Part shown: piece by piece, positions 1 to 5,990 of the stretch | Numbering within the stretch: position 1 is the first letter of the stretch | Layout of the letters: each line of letters starts with the position of its first letter | Assembly (NCBI GenBank): GCA_026713285.1 | Contig: JAPOOT010000444.1 | Span: 1-6,314, forward strand | Direction: 5' to 3' | Source of the DNA: Gemmatimonadota bacterium | GTDB taxonomy: Bacteria; JAAXHH01 | Length of the DNA stretch: 6,314 nucleotides | Made by a program: the position numbers and the translations under genes | Notes under the pieces: model-generated | Seen by the model: the letters and a program-made list of their open reading frames with translations, nothing else | The model's database searches: none | Told to the model about the DNA's origin: nothing

Positions 1-878
1 ATACGGTTTCGAAGTCCCACATAATTGTTGTTGAACCGTGGTCGGTGATCGAAGGTGTACCATCCGGGGGCGCGGTTCGATCCTTCTCTGGGTACATTGC
101 CGTAATAGTAGAATTCCCATCCATAGGCTTCCCTGACGGCGCCGCGCACTTCAGGCAGCCAACGCTCACGAAGCAGTTCGAAGATTGGACCTGCTGTGTT
201 GGGGTTCAGCGGCGGCGAGTAAGTAAGGTGGTAACCATGTACGGTTCCGTTCGTGGTGTGAAGATCGATGAGCACGTGCGGATCGTATTCGTTCATGAGC
301 CAGACGAGGGATCGCGCCTCGGGGGAGTCCAGCTTCATGTGGTCTCGGTTGAGGTCGAAACCCTGGGCATTGGGGCGCTGTCCCATGCCCCCAACGGGTC
401 CGTGTTGACGCGGACGGTTGTACAGGCTGATCCGCTCGTTGCCGTCGGCGTTGTAAATGGGCGCCATGAGCAACACCAGCGAATCGGCCCAGTCGGCGTA
501 CGCTCCGGAGGCCAGTTCCCGGATAAGCATGAGCAGAGCTTCCTTGCCGCAGACCTCGCCTGCGTGGATGTTCGCCTGTATGAATACGCTCGTTTTCCCG
601 GTAAGGGCGATTTCCGCCGCAGATGCGTCCCAGACGTCGCCGTAGACAAGCAGGGGCAGCGCCCTGCCTTCGGTCGTGTAACCGAATTCGGTCAGATGAA
701 GCCGGTCGGAGGCGAGTACCGTGGCCCGTAGGAAGGACATTACCTCCTCGTACCTGGTCGTCTCTTCGAAATCGGATAATTCGGCGCGGGTCTGAAGATC
801 GGAAACATCGTAATCCTGGGCGGTGACGGGACACGCGGCCGCCAGGACGAAGGCAAGGGTCATGAAGAATCGGTACAT
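1..878 (-). CDS. Secreted M14-family zinc carboxypeptidase (partial, C-terminus off the left edge)
   Basis: The frame gives 292 codons from an ATG at 878 and runs off the left edge without a stop. Residues 1-21 look like a Sec signal peptide: YR, a hydrophobic stretch FFMTLAFVLAAA, then VTAQ, with likely cleavage near A20. The M14 zinc site is visible: HAGE gives His105 and Glu108, and IDLHTT gives the third ligand His207. DLNRD (175-179) matches the Asn-Arg substrate-carboxylate pair of carboxypeptidase A. The family removes C-terminal residues from peptides using one zinc ion; here it would act in the periplasm or outside the cell. The general-base glutamate normally lies further C-terminal and is not in the window, so activity cannot be confirmed. 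An AGGA 9 bases upstream of 878 supports this start over the internal ATG at 863, which lacks a ribosome site. It lies 89 bases downstream of the VOC gene on the same strand. Substrate specificity is unknown; the family call is secure. Confidence 0.9.
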   Translation of the reverse strand, partial: MYRFFMTLAFVLAAACPVTAQDYDVSDLQTRAELSDFEETTRYEEVMSFLRATVLASDRLHLTEFGYTTEGRALPLLVYGDVWDASAAEIALTGKTSVFIQANIHAGEVCGKEALLMLIRELASGAYADWADSLVLLMAPIYNADGNERISLYNRPRQHGPVGGMGQRPNAQGFDLNRDHMKLDSPEARSLVWLMNEYDPHVLIDLHTTNGTVHGYHLTYSPPLNPNTAGPIFELLRERWLPEVRGAVREAYGWEFYYYGNVPREGSNRAPGWYTFDHRPRFNNNYVGLRNR

Positions 879-887
879 GAGGCGGAA

Positions 888-891
888 TCCT
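888..891 (-). promoter_or_regulatory. Ribosome binding site of the M14 peptidase
   Basis: On the minus strand AGGA is followed by 9 bases and then the ATG at 878. It decides between that ATG and the one five codons later at 863, which has only CGATTCTTC-like sequence before it. The motif is short, so this is modest support. Confidence 0.5.
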
Positions 892-967
892 GCTCGCGGA
901 CGAGCGGAAGTGCGTTCACAAGCTACAAAAATCACTGGCGGCATTTTGCTTCCGAAGCGGCGGTGGA

Positions 968-1390
968 TCAGTGCATCTGGAAGAATTCCACTACTTCGCC
1001 ACTCGGGCCTTTGAAGAACGCGACGGTTACATCCAGTCCGCCGAGATTGACGTCTTTCGGCTCGACCGTCACTTCATATCCTTGGGAACGGACATGTTCG
1101 ATGGCTGTGCGCGCATCCGTCGTGGCCAGTGCGATATGTGTAACCGGGTCGTTGGGCGACGCGCTTCCCGGCGACGGAGTATCGTCCGTGGGCTGGAACA
1201 GTTCGATATGGCTGCCGTCCCCGGTGTCGAGGAGCATGATCCTGCGGTCCTCGGGTCCGAATACCGCCACGGATTTCATCCCTAGAACGTCCCGGTACAA
1301 CTGAAGCGAGGCGTCCCAGTCCCTGGTCTGGACGGCCACGTGATGTGTGCCGCAACCGGGAATCACCTGGTTTTTCGATCCGACGGGCAT
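968..1390 (-). CDS. VOC-superfamily (glyoxalase/bleomycin-resistance/dioxygenase fold) protein
   Basis: A 140-residue protein, the usual size of a single two-module VOC domain. The N-terminal module opens with GTHHVAVQTRDW and LYRDVLGM (about 14-38), the typical first beta strand and helix. The four metal-ligand positions expected of a metal-dependent VOC enzyme can be assigned: His17 in THHVAV, Glu63 in HIELF, His85 in THIALA, and Glu135 in GPSGEVVEFF. All are intact, so a divalent-metal enzyme is likely. The superfamily includes glyoxalase I, fosfomycin-modifying enzymes, epimerases and extradiol dioxygenases, and the sequence does not tell which. I chose the ATG at 1390 because GGGGGA sits 7 bases upstream and VOC homology starts directly after it. 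The frame stays open upstream through the 18-base repeats, but that part overlaps argG. It lies 85 bases after argG on the same strand, possibly co-transcribed, with no obvious arginine-pathway role. Confidence 0.85.
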   Translation of the reverse strand: MPVGSKNQVIPGCGTHHVAVQTRDWDASLQLYRDVLGMKSVAVFGPEDRRIMLLDTGDGSHIELFQPTDDTPSPGSASPNDPVTHIALATTDARTAIEHVRSQGYEVTVEPKDVNLGGLDVTVAFFKGPSGEVVEFFQMH

Positions 1391-1397
1391 CGACGCT

Positions 1398-1403
1398 TCC
1401 CCC
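1398..1403 (-). promoter_or_regulatory. Ribosome binding site of the VOC gene
   Basis: GGGGGA on the minus strand lies 7 bases before the ATG at 1390. It fixes the start of the VOC gene at that ATG, even though the reading frame is open for about 108 further codons upstream. Confidence 0.6.
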
Positions 1404-1422
1404 TTTATATTTCGTGCCACGC

Positions 1423-1494
1423 TATGGTGCCAGGCCGGTTCATGGTGCCAGGCCGGTTCATGGTGCCAGGCCGGCTTATTGCGTCTGGCCGGAT
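1423..1494 (-). repeat. 18-base tandem repeat, three near-perfect copies plus one decayed copy
   Basis: The plus-strand unit is CATGGTGCCAGGCCGGTT. The copies occupy 1423-1440 (first base T), 1441-1458 (perfect) and 1459-1476 (CT instead of TT at the end). A further segment, 1477-1494, is in the same 18-base register and matches the unit at 12 of 18 positions, including GGCCGG. The last base of copy three is also the last base of the argG stop codon, so the decayed copy is the 3' end of argG itself and the clean copies fill most of the argG-VOC gap. The unit length is a multiple of three. Read in the VOC frame it would encode Pro-Ala-Trp-His-His-Glu. I see no intrinsic-terminator shape: no strong stem and no following T-tract. 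Confidence 0.9.
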
Positions 1495-2711
1495 GATTTG
1501 AGTGCCCTTGCGCTGACGCCCAGCACACCGAGAAAACCCTCGGAATCCTTGTGGTCGAAGTCTCCCACGCCTTCCATGGACGCCGTCGTTTCGGAATAGA
1601 GCGAATGTGGGACGTCAACGGCCGACACGAAGGAAACCTGGCCCTTGTAAAGTTCGACCCGGATGGTGCCCGTGGCGAGCCGGTTGAATACGTCCACGGA
1701 AGCCCGGAGCGCACGGGTGGATGGGTCGTACCAGTAGCCCTGGTAGATCTGTTCCGCTATCAAAGCAGAAAACTGGTCGAAGCTGCGGCGCGCGCGGCGG
1801 TCTAGAATAAGCTGCAGCAGAAACTCGTAGCATTGCCCGAGGAGCGTCATGGCCGGTGATTCGTAGACCCCCCGGCTCTTGATGCCCACGAACCGGTTCT
1901 CCACCGTGTGGATCCCAATGCCGATACCGTTCCTGCCGCCGATCCGGTTGGCCGTCTCGATGGCCGACAGCGGGTTGACGAAATCCTCATTTATCCGTAC
2001 CGGTACGCCCTCTTCGAATCTGACGGCAAAAGTTTCTGGCGCATCCGGCGCCTCCCGGGGATGGACTCCCATGCCGGGCGTGATGAATCCTGCCGGCGTA
2101 TCGAGTGATTCGAGACGGCCGGCCTCATGGGTCAATCCAAGGATATTCGCGTCGGTCGAATAGGGTTTCTCATGGGAAGCCTGTACCGGCAACTGACGGG
2201 CTTCACAGAAGTCGATCATTTCTGTTCTGCCGGGAAACTCGTCCAGGAAAGCCTGGTCGCGCCAGGGGGCGTAGACCTCTACCGAGGGGTCGATCATGTT
2301 GGCGACGAGTTGAAACCTGACCTGGTCGTTTCCGCGGCCGGTGGCGCCGTGGGACAGGATATCGATGCCGCGTTTCTCGAGTTCGGGCAGCAAGGTCCGT
2401 ACGGTGACGTGCCTGGCTATGCCCGTGGTGTTCCAGTAGTTTCCCTCGTACATCGCCTGGCACTGGATGACCTCGACGCCGGCCTGTGCCAATTGCTCCT
2501 TCGCGTCCACAATCACGGCTTCCTTCGCACCACAGCGCATCATGCGTTCCGCGACGTAGTCTATGCGTTCTTCGTCCGGCTGGCCGAGATCGGCCGTGAC
2601 ACACACTACGTCAACGTCGTGATCGGCGAGCCAGCGCGTTAGCGTGCAACTGTCCAGTCCACCGGATACCGCCGCCCCGACGGTCCTGCCCTTCAGACCG
2701 CTCAAATTCAT
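1476..2711 (-). CDS. argG: Argininosuccinate synthase
   Basis: A 411-residue protein, normal for the family. The enzyme condenses citrulline and aspartate using ATP (giving AMP and pyrophosphate) to argininosuccinate, the penultimate step of arginine synthesis, in the cytoplasm. The N-terminal ATP-pyrophosphatase loop is AAVSGGLDSCTL (13-24), followed by TADLGQPDEE (39-48). EGNYWNTTG (89-97) and HGATGRGNDQVRF (121-133) form the substrate- and ATP-binding loops, and KPYSTDANILGLTHEAGRLE (182-201) is the conserved catalytic-domain segment. Later KSRGVYESPAMTLL marks the C-terminal synthetase domain. Oddity: the loop reads SGGLDSC where most ArgG proteins have SGGLDTS. It looks closer to the E. 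coli-like branch (TANLGQPDEE, YFNTT) than to the commoner short form, but is clearly divergent. The start at 2711 has GAGGGG about 10 bases upstream and homology begins within 15 residues. It is divergent from sucA. The stop codon TAA touches the tandem repeat. Confidence 0.95.
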   Translation of the reverse strand: MNLSGLKGRTVGAAVSGGLDSCTLTRWLADHDVDVVCVTADLGQPDEERIDYVAERMMRCGAKEAVIVDAKEQLAQAGVEVIQCQAMYEGNYWNTTGIARHVTVRTLLPELEKRGIDILSHGATGRGNDQVRFQLVANMIDPSVEVYAPWRDQAFLDEFPGRTEMIDFCEARQLPVQASHEKPYSTDANILGLTHEAGRLESLDTPAGFITPGMGVHPREAPDAPETFAVRFEEGVPVRINEDFVNPLSAIETANRIGGRNGIGIGIHTVENRFVGIKSRGVYESPAMTLLGQCYEFLLQLILDRRARRSFDQFSALIAEQIYQGYWYDPSTRALRASVDVFNRLATGTIRVELYKGQVSFVSAVDVPHSLYSETTASMEGVGDFDHKDSEGFLGVLGVSARALKSSGQTQ

Positions 2712-2767
2712 GATAACAATACCCCTCGGAAATGCCGGATGGCACGGAATGCGACCGAAAACTCGAA

Positions 2768-2794
2768 ATAATGTATCCGCAGGCCAAAAGTCAA
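2768..2794 (-). promoter_or_regulatory. Candidate sigma70-type promoter for argG
   Basis: On the minus strand TTGACT (2789-2794, five of six matches to the -35 consensus) is followed after 15 bases by CATTAT (2768-2773, four of six). TATTTC with an 18-base gap is an alternative -10. Transcription would begin near 2760, leaving a leader of about 50 bases before the argG ATG. The -35 is good but the spacing is short, so this is tentative. No ARG-box-like palindrome was evident. Confidence 0.35.
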
Positions 2795-2861
2795 GGTACT
2801 AATCCGGAATCCAACCCATCTTTCGGGGCTTTGCGTCGCATCCCAAATCCCTACAATTCAT

Positions 2862-2890
2862 TTGCCTTTCCCGGTAGCCGTAGGTATTTT
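2862..2890 (+). promoter_or_regulatory. Candidate sigma70-type promoter for sucA
   Basis: TTGCCT (2862-2867, four of six to the -35 consensus) and TATTTT (2885-2890, four of six to the -10) are separated by 17 bases. Transcription would start near 2897, only about ten bases before the ATG at 2906 and about 100 bases before the TTG at 2999. That fits the TTG start better. Both boxes are only fair matches. Confidence 0.3.
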
Positions 2891-2986
2891 CACAGGCGGG
2901 CCGTGATGGCACGAACCATAGGCGCCGCGTCCAGGACCGGGCAACATTTTTTTGGTCATTCCGCCAAGTCGAGACAGACGCCAGTC

Positions 2987-2992
2987 GGAGGA
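2987..2992 (+). promoter_or_regulatory. Strong Shine-Dalgarno that sets the sucA start at TTG 2999
   Basis: GGAGGA is a near-ideal ribosome site and is followed by six bases (TTACGC) and then TTG, in frame with sucA. The conserved E1o N-terminus begins immediately after (DLLREFHGPN). The upstream in-frame ATGs at 2732 and 2906 have no comparable site; the one at 2906 has only AGGCGGG at a usable distance. Confidence 0.7.
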
Positions 2993-2998
2993 TTACGC

Positions 2999-5857
2999 TT
3001 GGATCTCTTGCGCGAGTTTCATGGTCCGAACGCCGGTTACGTAATCGCGTTGTACGAACAGTACCTTCAGGACCCCGATTCCGTCGACGCGGCGACCCGT
3101 GAATTGTTTACCCGGTTCACCCCTTCTCTCGATGGTGAATCCGCCGGGGAATCACCGGCAGTTTTTCCCGCCAGTCCCGCCGATATCGACCAGATCGTCT
3201 TCATTGCCAATCTCGCCCAGAATGTCCGGGAATACGGTCATCTCGGGGCGCACCTGGATCCCCTGGCCGATGCCAGGTACTTTCCCTATTCCGTCTTCGC
3301 GACTGACGACGACGCCGCACTGGGCGACCCGCTGACGGAACTGGAATTGGCGGCGCAAGGCGTGACGGAAGACGCGATGTGCCAACTGCCTTCCTCGCTG
3401 ATCGGCGGTCCGGTGGGCAAGCAGTGCGGCAACGCCTCCGAAGCGCTCAAGAAACTCAAGCGGGTCTATTCCTCGACTACCGGTTACGACTACATGCACA
3501 TCGAGGTGCCGGGAGAGCGGGAATGGTTGCAGGAAGCGGCGGAAACGGGGCGGTTCAGGCCCTCGGAGGAGGAATACAGCGCCCTGGACATACTGGACCG
3601 GCTCACCCAGGTGGAGGTCTTCGAGCAATTTCTGCACCGGACCTTCCCGGGCAAGACCCGGTTTTCCATCGAAGGCCTGGACGCCATGATCCTCATCCTG
3701 GACGGGGTGATCGGCGAAGCAGCGGAGAAGAATACCTGCAACATCCTGATCGGCATGGCTCACCGGGGAAGGCTGAACGTCCTCGCACACATTCTGAACA
3801 AGCCGTACGAGCATATACTGGCTGAATTCAGGGATCCGGTCCAGCGGGTAAACAAGACGGGTAACGATTCGGGATGGACCGGCGACGTGAAATACCACAG
3901 CGGCGCCAAGCGTAGATTCCAGGACCAGGAGGGCAAGGAAGTGGACCTGCATATCCACCTGGCGCCGAACCCCAGCCACCTGGAGGCGGTCAATCCCGTG
4001 GTGGAAGGCATGGCCCGCGCCGCGGGGACGGTCGCCAATCTCCCGGGCGACGTACGTCCGCTGCCGGAACGCAACCTGCCCATCCTGATCCATGGCGACG
4101 CCGCTTTCGCCGGCCAGGGCGTCGTGGCGGAAACCCTGACGCTCTATCGTGTCCCCGGTTTTCGAACAGGCGGGACCATCCACCTGATCACCAACAACCA
4201 GCTCGGATACACCACGCCTTCGGAACAATCCCGGAGCACCCTCTATGCCAGCGACATAGCGCGGGGATTCGAAATACCCATCATTCACGTCAACGCCGAT
4301 GACCCGGTGGCCTGCCTGGAAGCCGCGCGGATCGCCTACGGCTACCGAGTCAAGTTCCGCAAGGATTTCCTGATCGATCTGATAGGGTACCGCCGTCACG
4401 GCCACAACGAGGGGGATGATCCATCGCTGACCCACCCCAGTCTCTATCGGCGGATCGAATCCCATCCGACGGTGAGGAAACTGTGGGCCGACCGTCTCGT
4501 GTCGGAGGGGAGGATCGAAACAGGAAAACCGGAGGAAATGGTCGACGAACGCATGAACGGCATGCAGAAGATGCTTGATGAACTGAAACCCGAGGAAGTA
4601 CTCGTGGAGCCCTATGCCAGTCCACCGAGATCCGGTACAGCGAAACGCGTGCGTTCTTCCGTTTCCATGAGACGGCTCAAGCATCTCAACAAGTCGCTTT
4701 GGACATTTCCGGATGACTTCACCCTTCATCCCAGGCTCAGAAGAGTTGTCGAACGCAGGCGGCAGGCGCTGGACGATGTGGACGCACGCAAAATCGACTG
4801 GGCCCAGGCGGAGATCCTCGCATTCGCTACGATCATCGAGGACGGCGTTCCAGTCAGACTGACGGGTCAGGACGTGGAAAGAGGGACCTTCAGCCAGCGG
4901 CACAACGTGTTGCATGACTTCGAGACCGACCTGGCATGGAATCCGCTTCGCCGCCTGCCCCAGGCCAACGCGTCCTTCGAAACGCGGAACACGCCGCTCA
5001 CGGAATACGCCGCCCTGGGATTCGAGTACGGGTACAGCATCCAGGCGCCCGAGCGTTTCGTGCTCTGGGAAGCCCAGTACGGCGACTTCGTTGACGGCGC
5101 CCAGATCATCATCGACGAGTTCCTCGTTTCCGGCCGCGCCAAGTGGGGGCAGACCTCGTCGCTGACCATCCTGCTGCCCCACGGATTCGAGGGGCAGGGA
5201 CCGGATCACTCCAGCGGCCTGATGGAACGATTCCTTTCCTTCGGCGCCGATTTCAACATCCGCATCGCCAACTGCACCACAGCGGCCCAGTATTTCCATC
5301 TGCTGCGGCGGCAGTCCAGGTTGCTCGAATCCGACCCGCTGCCCCTGATCGTCATGACGCCGAAGAGCCTGCTTCGCCATCCTGACGTGGCATCCTCGGC
5401 CCGGGAGCTCGCGGAAGGCAAATGGCAGCCGATTATTGAAGACGAGCGGTCGTTCGAAGATCCCGAAAAAGTCCGTAGACTCGTATTCTGCAGCGGCAAG
5501 GTATTCGTCGACCTGATGAACGATGAAGCCCGGGAGAACGCGACACACGCCGCGATTGTCCGTATGGAGCAGCTTTATCCGATCGCGGAGGACCAGGTAA
5601 GGCAGATCACCGACAGGTATCCCAACCTGAAGGAAGTCGCCTGGCTTCAGGAAGAGCCGGAAAACATGGGCGCCTGGGACTACGTGCGCAAGGTGCTGGA
5701 AAGGGCGCTGGACGGCCGCTGCCCGCTATATCTTGTTTCCCGGCCTCCGAGTGCGAGTCCTTCCGAGGGTTCGACCGCCATTCACAACCGAAATCAGCAT
5801 AACCTGGTGAAGATGGCCTTTGCAATGGGCGCGTCGGGAAACATCGAGATGAATTGA
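2999..5857 (+). CDS. sucA: 2-oxoglutarate dehydrogenase E1 component (thiamin-diphosphate dependent)
   Basis: With the TTG start this is 952 residues, close to the usual 930-950. It decarboxylates 2-oxoglutarate on thiamin diphosphate and passes the succinyl group to the lipoyl arm of E2 in the TCA cycle. Numbered from the TTG, the N-terminal segment FHGPNAGYVIALYEQYL is the E2-contacting region. HRTFPGKTRFSIEG starts at 213, and GMAHRGRLNVL carries His255. KYHSG carries His300; these two match the active-site histidines 260 and 298 of E. coli SucA. NPSHLE is at 324-329. GDAAFAGQG (366-374) with NNQLG (399-403) is the diphosphate and magnesium motif. Then come YRRHGHNEGDDPS (464-476), RGTFSQRH (628-635) and PHGFEGQGPDHSS (from 727). 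No E2-like domain is fused at the N-terminus, unlike the actinobacterial Kgd type. The frame is open back to an ATG at 2732 (1041 residues), which I reject as the start. sucB follows 133 bases later. Confidence 0.96.
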   Translation: MDLLREFHGPNAGYVIALYEQYLQDPDSVDAATRELFTRFTPSLDGESAGESPAVFPASPADIDQIVFIANLAQNVREYGHLGAHLDPLADARYFPYSVFATDDDAALGDPLTELELAAQGVTEDAMCQLPSSLIGGPVGKQCGNASEALKKLKRVYSSTTGYDYMHIEVPGEREWLQEAAETGRFRPSEEEYSALDILDRLTQVEVFEQFLHRTFPGKTRFSIEGLDAMILILDGVIGEAAEKNTCNILIGMAHRGRLNVLAHILNKPYEHILAEFRDPVQRVNKTGNDSGWTGDVKYHSGAKRRFQDQEGKEVDLHIHLAPNPSHLEAVNPVVEGMARAAGTVANLPGDVRPLPERNLPILIHGDAAFAGQGVVAETLTLYRVPGFRTGGTIHLITNNQLGYTTPSEQSRSTLYASDIARGFEIPIIHVNADDPVACLEAARIAYGYRVKFRKDFLIDLIGYRRHGHNEGDDPSLTHPSLYRRIESHPTVRKLWADRLVSEGRIETGKPEEMVDERMNGMQKMLDELKPEEVLVEPYASPPRSGTAKRVRSSVSMRRLKHLNKSLWTFPDDFTLHPRLRRVVERRRQALDDVDARKIDWAQAEILAFATIIEDGVPVRLTGQDVERGTFSQRHNVLHDFETDLAWNPLRRLPQANASFETRNTPLTEYAALGFEYGYSIQAPERFVLWEAQYGDFVDGAQIIIDEFLVSGRAKWGQTSSLTILLPHGFEGQGPDHSSGLMERFLSFGADFNIRIANCTTAAQYFHLLRRQSRLLESDPLPLIVMTPKSLLRHPDVASSARELAEGKWQPIIEDERSFEDPEKVRRLVFCSGKVFVDLMNDEARENATHAAIVRMEQLYPIAEDQVRQITDRYPNLKEVAWLQEEPENMGAWDYVRKVLERALDGRCPLYLVSRPPSASPSEGSTAIHNRNQHNLVKMAFAMGASGNIEMN

Positions 5858-5862
5858 CAGAT

Positions 5863-5885
5863 TGCGCCGCCCTGCGCATTTTGTT
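5863..5885 (+). terminator. Weak hairpin with T-run just after sucA
   Basis: Five bases after the sucA stop codon, TGCGC (5863-5867) and GCGCA (5874-5878) can pair across a six-base loop, and TTTTGTT follows at once. The stem is only five pairs, so full termination is doubtful. It could be a partial terminator or an RNA-end stabiliser that lets some transcripts continue into sucB. Confidence 0.3.
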
Positions 5886-5978
5886 CGATTCGAGTACAAG
5901 TGTTTACGGAAATTCCGGTTCGTGGCTTAGGCGGAGTCCCGACAGTTGAAGGGAACCGAGGCAATTACAGTTTTAACC

Positions 5979-5984
5979 AGGGAG
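5979..5984 (+). promoter_or_regulatory. Ribosome binding site of sucB
   Basis: AGGGAG is six bases before the ATG at 5991, at standard spacing. It supports that ATG as the sucB start. The 133-base gap from sucA shows no convincing -35/-10 pair, so sucB is most simply transcribed from the sucA promoter. Confidence 0.6.
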
Positions 5985-5990
5985 CGCTAA

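Larger units (their letters stand above)
2712..2998. other. Divergent intergenic region between argG and sucA
   Basis: These 287 bases separate two genes that point away from each other, so both promoters should lie here. The sucA frame is open across most of it, with ATGs at 2732 and 2906. The translated product has no recognisable E1o similarity until about 3000 and is rich in Arg, Ser, Pro and Asn, unlike the start of any E1o I know. I therefore treat it as non-coding. Candidate promoters are annotated separately. Confidence 0.65.

Noticed and set aside
45..731. A 228-codon plus-strand frame over the peptidase region
   Set aside because: The minus strand here encodes an M14 peptidase with signal peptide and zinc ligands; the plus-strand product resembles nothing and is a shadow.
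948..958. GCTTCCGAAGC palindrome downstream of the VOC gene as a terminator
   Set aside because: The stem is at most four to five pairs with almost no loop, and no T-run follows on either strand.
1074..1355. Second minus-strand frame inside the VOC gene
   Set aside because: It is out of frame with the VOC protein, whose metal-ligand motifs fix the real frame.
1405..1461. Tiny minus-strand ORF (18 codons, from ATG in the repeat) between argG and the VOC gene
   Set aside because: The ATG is created by the repeat unit and no ribosome site precedes it; most likely chance.
2732..2998. N-terminal extension of SucA
   Set aside because: No E1o similarity, weaker ribosome sites, and a candidate promoter within it; the TTG at 2999 is better supported.
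3152..5548. A 798-codon open frame antisense to sucA
   Set aside because: It lies wholly opposite a secure E1o gene. Long antisense frames arise readily from GC-rich codon bias. Its translation shows no recognisable domain and I saw no ribosome site for it.
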